From: Agrocybe praecox
Taxonomy: Eukaryota > Basidiomycota > Agaricomycetes > Agaricales > Agrocybaceae
DNA length: 64,000 bases
Assembly (NCBI GenBank): GCA_964017145.1
Contig: OZ024845.1
Span: 2,976,001-3,040,000, forward strand
Direction: 5' to 3'
The notes under the pieces were generated by a model. It had not been told where the DNA came from and did not search any database. It worked only from the letters and a program-made list of their open reading frames with translations. Position numbers and translations under genes: made by a program. Below are positions 1 through 10,389 of the stretch, piece after piece (the stretch's first letter is position 1; each line of letters begins with the position of its first letter).

Positions 1-360
1 TGCCTGATAGAAATGCCTCAAGACGCGTGTAATTGGAAGAATATAGCATTGAGAGAATTTAGTTTGAGTACAGTATAGACACGTGAGCACGCAAGACGCG
101 CAGATATGAAAGTACAACAGGGAATTTAGTTATGTGATACTAGGGACACTGATATTGCTCAAAGAGCGGGAAATAAACTTGCAATCGTGGGAAATTAGTT
201 TGGGTACATGCATACCCATATCACTCAAGATGTGAGGAATACAAGGGTGCAAATTTAGTTGGGCTACAAAATAAACGCGATATCACTCAAAGACGCGGAA
301 AGATACAAGGCTAGCAATTTAGTTAGGGTAATATAGACGCGCAAACACGCGAGACGAATC
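1..360 (+). repeat. Degenerate short tandem-like repeats, forward orientation
   Basis: The stretch is built from imperfect units of about 55-70 bp. Each carries a core like atttagttngggta followed by a block like tatcactcaaagacgcgga and tags such as gacgcg or cacgcg. Spacing and identity are poor, so the array looks old. The same units occur in reverse orientation at about 1620-2080 and forward again from about 2085. No gene is visible here. Confidence 0.6.
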
Positions 361-724
361 AATACCAATTTGATTTAAAGAAAACACATTCTAGTCTACT
401 TTACTTTCATATCCGGGTGACCTCGTAGTAATCTCAATGCAGCCCCCTGGACACCCCAAATCTAAAAATCTGCATTCACAACCTGCCGAAATCCGCGCTG
501 ATTCAATTTGCTGTTCCATCCCAGTACCGCGTGTATTCAAGAAACGCGTGTTTCCGTGTCGATTCTCGAGTACCGCGCCCGGTGCTACGACCATCCCAGT
601 ACCGCGTGTATTTCTCGAGTACCGCGCCCGGTGCTATGACCAACCCAGGTTCCCCCATCTTTTCCACCCAACCCGGTATCCTACCAACCTGCCCATTCTG
701 ATCTGCCCCCATATACGCGCATTG
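203..724 (+). repeat. 522-bp direct repeat, copy 1
   Basis: This segment is repeated at 2127-2648 with a constant offset of 1924 bp. I noticed a single clear difference (acacgcgagacg against acacacgagacg near 340). Internally it holds two partial copies of a module with cccagtaccgcgtgtatt and cgcccggtgctaygacc. The right edge at 724 is abrupt: beyond it lies the tail of a lysine-rich reading frame, while copy 2 continues into unrelated DNA. Near-identity implies a recent duplication or a pair of mobile-element ends. Confidence 0.85.
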
Positions 725-1364
725 GGTGGGCGGGTCGCTTCGGGGCTTCCTCTTCTTCGCCGCGTCTTTCTTCGGGGGTTTCTCCTCTTTACTCTCCTCG
801 CGTTTCCTTTTCTTGTCCTTCGGCACATACTCTTCATCGTCTGTGGGCGAAGCATTCCAACTGGGCTCCAGCGCGTTCGAATCGACAACACGGGATGGCT
901 CAGGGACGGGTGTGACGCGCATTTGCGACATTTGGGCATTCAAAATTGACGCGTCTTGAGGAATGGGTACGCGCTTTTGAGTTGGCGCGACCGCGTCGAG
1001 TTGTTGTCGGAATGAGCGATAGGCCTTCGCCTGCGTTTGCCGAAACACATCGTTCGCTTGTCCTGACTTGAACGCGGTGGAAAAATCCGTGACAAACTGC
1101 CACAGAAATGATGGGGGGCTGAGGGATTCTTCCGGAAGCGCGTTTGCCCTGTGGGTTGCCATAATATTGCCCTAAAAATAGGTCAATTTGAGCACCAATG
1201 ATGTTGAACAATTGGGTACTCACCAATGGGTGCTGTTGGGCCTTCAAAACTTCCACAATGTCAGCATGTGGAGCGAGCAAAGCCTGAGAAATAACAGCTT
1301 CGCAGTCTGCGACAGCGCGAAGATAGTCGCTCGAGTTTGTGAATGGGGCACCACCAGCAGGCAT
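503..1364 (-). CDS. Unknown nuclear-type protein, 3' end replaced by repeat
   Basis: Two exons are inferred. Exon 1 runs 1364-1224 from an ATG and ends at a GTGAGT donor; exon 2 starts at 1171 after a TTTTTAG acceptor, and splicing joins LKAQQHPL to GNIMATHRAN in frame. The protein begins with a helical segment and continues with a tryptophan-containing helix (LWQFVTDF). It ends in an acidic then strongly basic tract (DDEEYVPKDKKRKR, KKDAAKKRKPR) that could serve as a nuclear localisation signal. At about 724 the frame runs into the 522-bp repeat, and the remaining residues to the stop at 503 are encoded by repeat DNA, so the natural C-terminus is probably lost. I do not recognise the family. 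Confidence 0.45.
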
Positions 1365-1599
1365 TGTTGAAGTTGAGGGAAAAAATTTGAAGTCAAATGT
1401 ATGGCGGAGGAGAAAGGGAAGAAAGAAACGCGCCAGCTGAAAAAAACGAACCCACACGTGGCATCCAAATAAAGCCAAAGGACCCGGGTAAACACTACAT
1501 AACCATCAAAGTCTGTAGCATATATTTATAGCATGCGAACGCGTAGACATGAGAAAATACAACACGCAAATGCATGCAAGGTTGTGTATATTCACCGGT

Positions 1600-2085
1600 G
1601 GAATGCTTCATATCTCCGCGTCTCGCGTTTTCGTGCATTTACATTACCCTAACGGAATTGCCACCCTCCCATCTTCCGCGTCTTTGACTGATATTGCGTC
1701 TATTATGTAGCGCAACTCAATTCATTCTTGCATTTTCCGCGTCTTTGACTGGTAATGCGTTGATTATGTTGGCTAACCTAATTCCAACCATTGTGTTCTA
1801 CGCGTAGTTTATTTTCCGCGTTGTATATAATATGAGTGTCCATACTATCCTTTAATATGTTCCTACCGTTGTACTCTTTCATTTGCCCGTGTCTTGTGTG
1901 CTCGCCTTTCTACTGTTACCCCACTACATTCCCACCGTTGTATGTGTTTCATATCCCGGCGTCTTTGCTTGATATTGCGTCTATTTTGTACCCCAACAAA
2001 TATCTCACCGACGCATGTTATATCGCGTGTTTACGTACCCAACATTGTATTCTTTCGTATCTCCGCGTTTTGCTTAAGCAATATC
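1600..2085 (-). repeat. Degenerate short repeats, inverted orientation
   Basis: The units tccgcgtctttgactgat and atattgcgtctatt recur at roughly 60-bp spacing. They are the reverse complement of the units at 1-360 and 2085-2330. The switch back to forward orientation occurs near 2080-2095, where ccgcgttttgcttaagc meets atatcagtcaaagacgcg. The truncated gene at 503-1364 is therefore flanked by opposed arrays. No coding content is supported; 1365-1600 shows nothing else. Confidence 0.6.
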
Positions 2086-2126
2086 AGTCAAAGACGCGTA
2101 AAATACAAGGGTGAGAATTGATTTGG

Positions 2127-2648
2127 GGTACATGCATACCCATATCACTCAAGATGTGAGGAATACAAGGGTGCAAATTTAGTTGGGCTACAAAATAAAC
2201 GCGATATCACTCAAAGACGCGGAAAGATACAAGGCTAGCAATTTAGTTAGGGTAATATAGACGCGCAAACACACGAGACGAATCAATACCAATTTGATTT
2301 AAAGAAAACACATTCTAGTCTACTTTACTTTCATATCCGGGTGACCTCGTAGTAATCTCAATGCAGCCCCCTGGACACCCCAAATCTAAAAATCTGCATT
2401 CACAACCTGCCGAAATCCGCGCTGATTCAATTTGCTGTTCCATCCCAGTACCGCGTGTATTCAAGAAACGCGTGTTTCCGTGTCGATTCTCGAGTACCGC
2501 GCCCGGTGCTACGACCATCCCAGTACCGCGTGTATTTCTCGAGTACCGCGCCCGGTGCTATGACCAACCCAGGTTCCCCCATCTTTTCCACCCAACCCGG
2601 TATCCTACCAACCTGCCCATTCTGATCTGCCCCCATATACGCGCATTG
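2127..2648 (+). repeat. 522-bp direct repeat, copy 2
   Basis: This is the partner of the repeat at 203-724. After its right edge, 2649-2855 holds a third, diverged version of the internal module (gcgtgtattggcaagacgcg) and C/T-rich DNA leading into the 3' end of the KDZ transposase gene. Confidence 0.85.
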
Positions 2649-2855
2649 CTTTTGCACGATCCAAACCATTCCCGCGTGTATTGGCAAGACGCGAAAATCC
2701 ACGTCGATTCTCGAGCTACCGTGCCCGGTCCTAATACCAACCCGAATACCTGTATCCTACCCCTGCTGCAATACCACTACCATTCCCAGACCACGCTCTC
2801 AATACCCTACCCAAACCTACCTACTACCGCCCTACCCCCTACAATACCTACTTTC

Positions 2856-5800
2856 CTATTTGGGTTCACCTAGGATAGAAAGATTCAAAGAGATCTTTGA
2901 ATCAGTTAGAAGCGCTACACTGTAGGCACTCTTTCTATCGTTATATACGATACACTGTAACATGTGTACCTGGAATGTCAGCGTCGTTGAGAACCTGAAG
3001 GTGTTTCTCCCAGTCTCTGGGCCCACTAAGTGCAAGTTTCGCCCTCCTAGCCTCGCGATACTTCTCAGCAGTAGCACGAGCACGGAGGTGGACCCTATCA
3101 ATTAAGGCCCTGGACCTAGTTCCATCCCTTTGGCCTCGGATGTTTTTGTTCTTAAACAGTATCATCCTCTGCTTGATTTTGAGAATCTGGCAAATCGAGT
3201 CCAAAGCATCGCTGCATTGAGCAGTGCGGAGCTTTTCCTCGATCTCTGAAAGCCCAGGCCGGCATACCTGAGAATGAAACGGCGAAAGGATGCTGGACGG
3301 CAGTGTGAGCTGGAAGTCTTCTGGGTTGTCAGAAGAGGGGCTGACGGTGGCTGGCAGCAAAGAACCAGCAGTAGATGCTTGGTATTGCAAGAGACCGGGC
3401 ATGTACACGAGCTGCAGCGACTCCCAAGTGCGAATGCGAGTGCGGAGACTGTTTCGCTGCTCCATGATTGACCCCTCTTTCCGGACCGTCGATTGAGAAA
3501 GGGGATCTTTCGCTAGCCTACGAAGACGACGCCTGAGGAGGGTGAGCCTCAAACTGCTGCTCAAAGAGGGGGAGAAACGCGACTTACTGAGAGTGTTCAA
3601 GTTCTAAGCCCAGTGTGATGAACGAAGACGCACTCGTTGCGTGAATAGGCAGATGCCCAGACTCAGCGCGGCGGAGTTCTTCGCTGGCAAACTCCTTACG
3701 CAGTTGGGCCTCAGAAAGGCCTACATTAGAAGTCAGTAGGTAGATAGGTAGGGAAGTTTTTTAAAACCTACATTCTCCCTCAGTATGGTATGGGTTTGGC
3801 TTGGTCTTTGGGATGCTATCCTGCTCCCACTCCATGCAAACAGCCTCCCACTTGGCACACAGTACTTCTCCCACCGAGGAGCAGAGTCCACGGTGGCTTT
3901 CTACCTGCCGGTTTCTTTCGGACACCGCTGCTTTAAACCGACGACGTAGGGTAACTCCCTGTCCAATGTACTTCTGCCAGTTCCAAAAGCTGAAGTGGTC
4001 GTCGAGCACATCCTGATGAGAGCCCGGAGCCTGCGTTTTGGTTGAGTTACCCAGCGGGTTGTGTGGACCCCAAACACGTTCAGGGCATTCACAGTCAGAG
4101 TGGCCAACACCAGGTATGAAATTGAGAGAGTACATTTGATGGCCAACTGACTGGTGCATAGGTTCGTGGAGTTTAGGGATGGCTGGAGTAATCTTCGTAC
4201 CAGGGCGAGGTTTGATTCTGTCAGGCCAGTGTTCGTCGATTCGTTTGAATAGGTTGATGAACCACTGGCAGGCGACGTCGTAGCTAATGAGAACCAGCGG
4301 GACGAGCACGTCCTGCAGTACGGAGCCGAATATGTAGTCCATGTTAGAGTACCTGTCGCAGCCACGTGAGTAAGTTGCAGGAAATGGGTGAGCAGGGAGG
4401 GAACTACCTTTCTCCCTTGTGAAGATTTCCGACTCCGAGGGGGAGGATCATCTCTGACCTCCCGCAAACTGCCATGTTAACTCCAGTGTACCGAAGACTG
4501 CGAGAAAACTTCGTATTTGCTTTAGCAAGCGCTTGGAAACCAACGCAGGTGCTGACCTAAGTAGCAGAGCAAAGTTAGGCAGCTGCTTTGAAGCGATCAA
4601 ATGAAAATGATAGATGAAATACGCACGTCACTGTCATCTGTGCGGCTCAAGACGTAGGACTCGTAAGGCTCGCGAGGAACCATGTAAGACATGCCAATCC
4701 CGAGACCAGGGTCCTGGGAGTAATTCGAGACAAGTTGGTTTTTTAACCGAAAATTGGCATCCATGCAGATGAATACCATGTAAAGATACCTAAGTATTAA
4801 AGAAGAACGTAAGGGAATGGTGCGATTGAAGGGGTTTGGAACGCACTTCATTTCTTTGGGAGCGTCCTCCCACCCAGGTGTTAGATTGATTCCTGGGTGC
4901 GGGCAGGAAGGGCAGCGGATAGCAAGCTGCCCCGGAAGAGTCCCAGCCACCCCTGTTGGGTCGTGCGCTCTGCCAGCCCACTTCAGCATACAGAGGTGGC
5001 ACCACTGCAGAACCATGCGGCCAAGTGTGCGGTATCGGGTCCTCGGCGTCGACATCCCCGTGTTGTCGGTCATCTTTTCGAGCACTCTATAGAAGTCGTA
5101 CGTTGAAGCCTTCGTGGTTAAAGCCAGCTTGTGTAGTTGGTCAAGTAGTTGGAACGTTGCGCAGCTTTTCGGGTTGATTTGAGATGCTGGGTAGAGCCGA
5201 TGTCGAAGCAGTTGGAGGTGGTAAGGAATCGAGCGCGAGCATCCACAGTATTGGATGGCTACGTCGTGTATGCCGTTTGTATGGAGGACCAACATCCGGG
5301 AGTTGCATGGTACTGGGTTTGTGCAAAAGAGTCCGGAATGATTGAGTTGAATTTTGAGGCCTAAAGATTTCAGGGTGACTTTCACAAAGCACGACCCAGT
5401 CCAACGCTAACCGAAATTTCAGAGCATTTAGTACAAATCACAAGCAGGAGGGTATGGATAAATACACTACCTTAGTGTTGTGGAGAGGGTTCTGGGCATG
5501 CCTCTTAATGCAGCAGGTGGAGCAGACCAGGTCAGGAACTAAGCACTCGTCACAGCAGTATTCGGGGAGTGCGGGGGTTTCAACGCTGTCAGACATGCTT
5601 TTTGTTTGATATAAAACCAGTATGTTTAAAGCAAGAACATATACATGTATAACACAGAAATTATATTTTATCATGAAACACTATCTTTCCTTGTTGTTAT
5701 AGTAATAGTTGTCTTGACGCGTTGGCATAGTGTTATTCCTACCTTTGCATAGTGATACACTGTTTCAACAAGTTACGCACAGCTTTAGCACTCTTTGTAA

Positions 5801-6988
5801 CCATACACACAGCCCTGTGTAACCTTGTGAACCATCACGCCATCGTTATAGTAGCGCACAGCAGTTCTGTATGCTAATTATTTAAAAAGAGTATGTAGCT
5901 CCCGCATTCTACTTGTTTCAAAGTCATAGAAACAATTGGGGCTGTGCTCAAGAAAAGTATAAAAGGGCACCAAAATTTGGAACAAAGAGAGGGACACCTT
6001 ATTTTTTCCCTTCTGATTTTATTACCAACTTAAACACTAGACTCTGTGTCTGTGTTCTTCTGCTTATATCTTCAAGTTGTATAGAATACAAGCTTGGAAT
6101 ATACACTATCTACTACCTGAAACACTGCTGTCCATTTGTTATTACTTAAGCAAGAAGTCTGTCTTCTCAATCCAAGTACGTAACCTTTAGTCTCAATTAA
6201 AGCTAACAAGATTCCACCTCACAGAAGTTCAACATTCCGTCACAACTTTGCATATAACACTGTCCAATCTCGAATTGCATTACCACTTCAATTACGTTAC
6301 CAAATCCATCGTCACGTAGTCAGAGTTGTTAATATCACTGTCTACGTTAACTTGTACTTTCCCTTCAACTCAGAACAGTTGTCATATATCTCATCTTTTC
6401 GAGATTATAGAGTGTAGTTAGGACCTCCCGAACTAACTGGAATATCCCAAAGATCATCTCTTTCGGTAAACCCAGGTGAATAACTTTTTCACGTTGACAA
6501 CGCGACGGGCTATACAATCAGGGCAATGCTTTCGCGAGGAAAAATCACCCCTTCCAGCCCATCGAACGATCTCCTCTAGGTAAGTTTGGCGATACTGATT
6601 TCTCCATACGAGGTGAGGCCTTAACTGCGTACATTTCTACGTATTCAAATACAATCAGAAATAAAAACAAAGCATTACTCACCTGAACAGTGCTCCTAAG
6701 GCGCTTTTTCTTGTCGTTCGTTGGTTCTTCCATCATGCTGCACTCCACCACTTCGTCGAACCATTCGCTGTTGGGATCCAAAGCGTATTCTTCACTGTCC
6801 TGAGGCCCCCATGACCGAGCACTCTGCCAATTCCCTGGAATTTGTTGAGGCACGCGCTGTAACGGCGCAGTCCGTACTCCATTTCCTATTCGTAGCAAGC
6901 GACCCTCGCTGAGATGGACGACATCAAAGTTGTTTAGTATTGGTACTTTATCGTGGTAGGACGACCGCTGACGCTTCCTAGCTCGCAT
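2856..6988 (-). CDS. CxC2-type KDZ (Kyakuja-Dileera-Zisupton) transposase, interrupted
   Basis: About ten exons are inferred: 6988-6683, 6624-~6493, ~5596-5471, 5406-4847, 4789-4627, 4556-4408, 4352-3772, 3720-3588, ~3556-2970 and 2914-2856. Exon 1 ends in the acidic block typical of the family (EEYALDPNSEWFDE). Exon 2 carries RQTYLEEIVRWAGRGDF and CPDC. Exon 3 has the cysteine cluster CCDEC...LVCSTCCIKRH...PLH (CxC2). The KDZ core follows: FICMDANFRLKN, STCVGFQAL, KGERYSNMDYIFGS, LISYDVACQW, a HE..H...G motif and CPERVWG. The Asp/Asp/Glu of DANFR, SYDVA and PERVW are the presumed RNase H-fold metal ligands. A helical C-terminus (RGQRDGTRSRALID) ends the protein. The family tail after exon 10 seems missing next to the 522-bp repeat. 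Between exons 2 and 3 about 0.9 kb of foreign DNA breaks the gene, so activity is doubtful. The role is cut-and-paste transposition in the nucleus. Identification is firm; exon edges are by eye. Confidence 0.85.
5589..6490. mobile_element. ~0.9 kb insertion inside the KDZ gene
   Basis: On the minus strand, family-like sequence ends at CIARRVVNV and resumes at VETPALPEYCCDEC. The two flanks carry near-identical hexamers (CAACGT and CAGCGT), and no donor/acceptor pair joins them in frame. This fits an insertion with a short target duplication better than an intron. The inserted DNA is AT-rich, has a TATAAAAG box at 5958-5965 on the plus strand, and has no supported gene. The class is unknown; an LTR fragment is possible, but I could not find convincing TG...CA ends with a duplication. 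Confidence 0.45.
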
Positions 6989-7546
6989 GAGGAAAAGATA
7001 TAGTAGGTACAGCGTGAATGGGTGTTAAAGTTGCAAATGTAGGTGATATGTTAAATTTAGACGCGGCTGCAATTGAGAAGATTATATAATCTCCTTTTTC
7101 TGCTACATACATAATGTGACATTGTTCAAGTTCCAAAAACAGAAATTTCAACCTCTTCATTAAATTTATTGACTTCGTCGGCGCTCATTTTGACAATCAC
7201 GCCGGCTCTACTTCCTCTCCGACGCTCAGATGCTCAGAAATTCTAACATCCAGGTGCGTCTCAACCCTAGCCCACTCCTTCACCCCCATCAGAGACGTAG
7301 GCGCGTGCACTCAAAAAGCTGGAGCCAGAAATACTCAAGCCGGGAATACGCTGGGTCTGCAACTTTCAGTGGCACGCGCCTGATACACAAACCAGGGAGT
7401 CGGGCAGTACGATGGCTAGAATTACCCACGCCCGGGAATATGCTGGCTTTCACCCCCTTCCACGACTCTCTCACTCCCTCACCTGCTTGATTTCTGTCAT
7501 ATTTTACTGATTTTCACTATATTTTTATCGACTACCTCCTTTAGGC
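6989..7546. promoter_or_regulatory. Divergent intergenic region between KDZ and TET/JBP genes
   Basis: The 558 bp between the two start codons contain no supported gene. Since the transposase starts leftward at 6988 and the dioxygenase rightward at 7547, the promoters of both must lie here or overlap. I see no clear TATA box. Confidence 0.4.
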
Positions 7547-9110
7547 ATGCTTTACACCCCTGTCTGCATCGGCGACAGCACTGTCGACTTCAACTCCCTC
7601 GTGCTTGGGTCTGCTGAAGTACACAGCTTTTTAGAAGAATCAGGGGACCCCGACAGCCTGTTCAGCTTGTCACCGCTATCCCCTCTTTCTGGCACCGATT
7701 CAGACGTTGAGGAAATGGAACCCCTTTTAACCAACGACCTACTCAAACTACCACCTCTGCCTGCATCGAGTGACAACAGCACCTCAAGCCGGGTCACCTT
7801 GCAACCGACTACCTCCAGCACTGAAGTAGAAGAAGACGCTCCGGTGCTAGAGTCATCTAAAGTCAGGAGAGCGAAGCGAAAAAAAGCTCAAGGGCGGGCA
7901 GCTAGGAAGAAAAAGCGCCTAGAAAGAAAGGCGTCTACATACTCGGACTACATCGTTTGCAAGAATGTGAGGAGGAGATACGTAGAGAACACAACCCCCC
8001 TCAAGGCACCCGTCGACATAGAGGCAACACCTGTAGCAAAAGGTGCATTCATTGGACTGGACGACAGGAAGCGAAGCAGGGGGATTTACTTGCTGGAAGA
8101 AGTGACGGGAGAGGGGTCCAAGCTTGGCTTTAGGCTGCAGAAGTGGGACGGGATGTAAGCACCCCCTTCCTCCCCAAATGCTGTGAAATTCAACTTACCA
8201 CGACAGCAGCACGCCCATGCCCGTCATTGATTCGCGACGGAGAGTCGTCGGGGTACTAGCAGGTCACCCGAACGACCCAACATGGTCTGAACTCCAGCAA
8301 CAAGCTGCTGATCTCATGGAAGCCCTACGTTCGCAGTGCAAGCTGCCAGATAAAAAGAAGGACGGCAAGAAACCGAGGCGTGGAGATTTTGTAGCTCTCA
8401 ACTGCGGAATCTCTCAAGGAGGGGGCCGAGAGGCACCAGGGAACTTACGAAGCACGGGAAACGAGTCGATTTTGGAGCAGCTGAATGGACACCAGGTGTT
8501 CAGGAGGCTGGCTGGCTTTGCTTCCTGTAAGCGCCTTACTCGCTATCTGCCGTACCTCCCTTGAACTCAACTCCTCACAGCAGTTATGGCCACACACGCT
8601 CCCAACCTTTACCAGCACTACGTCGAAAAATTGAGCGAATTACACGACAAACGACCCGACCTAGAGCGGACCTTTGACGGCGCTGTTTTCAGCGCGTATG
8701 CATACAACATGGGTCCGCAAACGGTCTGCTTCAAGCACACGGACTTTGCCAACCTCCCCTACGGGTGGTGCGCCATCACCCCCCTTGGCAACTTTGACCC
8801 AACCAAAGGCGGACACCTTATTTTATGGGAGTGGAAACTTGTTATTGAGTTCCCTCCTGGCTCCACCATCCTTATCCCCTCCGCCGCTGTGGCGCACTCG
8901 AACGTCTCCATCCCTCCTACTGAACGCCGCTATTCGTTTGCCCAATACAGTGCAGGAGGTTTATTCCGCTGGGTTGAGAACCGGCACCAGAAATCGAAGT
9001 TGTTTTTCGACTCCCTGTCGTCTGAGGAATTGGTGCAGGTCCTGGCGCGGGATAAAGAGCGGTGGGCACATGGCTTGAGCCTCTTTTCGCAGCTTCCGGG
9101 AGCTGATTAG
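7547..9110 (+). CDS. TET/JBP-family 2-oxoglutarate/Fe(II) dioxygenase
   Basis: Three exons, 7547-8154, 8207-8526 and 8584-9110, give a 484-residue protein with consistent splice phases. The first ~150 residues are acidic and low-complexity and end in a basic tract (KVRRAKRKKAQGRAARKKKR), probably for nuclear import or DNA binding. The catalytic double-stranded beta-helix is in exon 3. The metal-binding HxD is His361 and Asp363 (FKHTDFANLPYGW). A conserved GNFDPTKGGHLIL segment follows, the distal histidine is His414 (AAVAHSNV), and the 2-oxoglutarate-binding arginine is Arg425 (RRYSFAQYSAGGLFRW). All four key residues are present, so the enzyme looks intact. Members of the family oxidise 5-methylcytosine or thymine in DNA, and basidiomycete copies are known to travel with KDZ transposons. 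Here the gene is head-to-head with a KDZ transposase. The exact substrate is inference. Confidence 0.85.
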
Positions 9111-9733
9111 AATACACTACTCACTATAACTGTACATAGATAGGCACACACAGCAATGTAATGTTTTGAAAACGCACTGTGACTTCGAAGTTTAAAAATA
9201 GACGCCCATCAACAAGAGCAACTTTGAATCAGCGTGCTGATTTCGGTTTTGTCACAGAACAGTTTTTTGAAATTTACTCTTCTTCTTCTTATGTATTTGG
9301 TTATTTTGTGCGATATTCCTTGCTCCTAAAGACGTTCTCTTGCATTCTGTCTAAATTTTCGACTATGATATATACGTTGGTAAGCTAAAATACGCATTCA
9401 CTAAACTCAAGCATTTACAAGTCTACTTTAAGCCGGAACCAACATGTATTCAATATTTGACTCCAATAAATAGTCTCGTTGACCACGGCATGTAGGTAAT
9501 GGTACCAGCTAATAACTCGTTTTTACTCTTATTTACTACCATTCCCCCTCTATCAACTACTACCCACAAGCTGAACCCACAGAGCAATGAATGTGACATT
9601 GAAGTTATCGCACTCAGGAGAGGGATTTCCATATCGAGTAACTTGGAAATCAGTTATAAATAGGTCTCTCCTGAGTTGGCGATTTTTACAACTTACTCTC
9701 AAGTTTACGTTTATTCTCAAATATTAAAGATGC
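9111..9733 (+). promoter_or_regulatory. Intergenic; TATA box of the small basic gene
   Basis: No gene is seen in this AT-rich stretch. TATAAATA at 9655-9662 lies 72 bp before the start codon at 9734, a suitable core promoter position. Confidence 0.4.
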
Positions 9734-10144
9734 ATGCCCAAGACGCTTGAGAAAAAAAACGAGGCAAGGCGAGCTCAATACTGCAGGTAATGTAGATTTT
9801 TTCATCCGTCGTACTTTTGGCTAATTCCATTGAAAGAAATGCTCACATAGAACGCCAGGAGGCGAAAGAACGAGCAAGTCGACGCAAGATGCGTGTTCAG
9901 TCAGAGGAAGAAATATTTCTGCAGCGTCAGCGACACCGAGAGGCTCAGGCCAAATATCGAGCGTCTGATCCTTTTAAACTCAACGTCAAATCCTGCCAAT
10001 ATAGGTTTGTTCTTACATCACATAGCAAGTAATGTCCTGACATGTCCTGACGCAATTGATAGGTGCAGAAAAAAGAGAGAGGCGGAGATTTTGAGAGATG
10101 AAAAAGAATACTTAGAACTCATAGCTCAGGCGCTTGATGACTGA
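9734..10144 (+). CDS. Small highly charged protein, unknown function
   Basis: Exons 9734-9786, 9837-10004 and 10063-10144 join in phase to give 100 residues. The sequence is dominated by Arg, Lys, Glu, Gln and Ala in helix-forming spacing: ARRAQYCRNAHIERQ, then RQRHREAQAKYRASDP, then RCRKKREAEILRDEK. The repeated R-x-A-Q-Y/K-Y-R pattern resembles the basic helical repeats seen in small proteins near fungal mobile elements, and loosely the basic region of bZIP proteins, but there is no leucine zipper. It could bind nucleic acid as part of the KDZ element; that is inference. A degraded similar stretch may exist near 34060-34190. Confidence 0.55.
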
Positions 10145-10389
10145 CACTAGATAGGTCACTCATCAGACCGATATGTTTTTTCGAGACAAACTTCATATAT
10201 TTCTAAATCTCTAAATAAAGCTCAATAGTAGTATCTCGAAAATTGATATTAGCAGCGGGGAAAGTCATCATAGAAGCATAGGTAAAACATAGAGCAGCAT
10301 AGGGCATAGGTACGGTGACGAGGGGTAGGCATAGGTGCAGAAAAAAGGCGAAGCGAGAGGTGTGTGTGAAGTTGACGGCCTCAAACCAT

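Noticed and set aside
5692..6381. Solo Copia-like LTR (tgttatag... to ...ttgtca) in the KDZ insertion
   Set aside because: The start and TATA box look right, but no matching target duplication was found at these ends, so only an unclassified insertion is reported.
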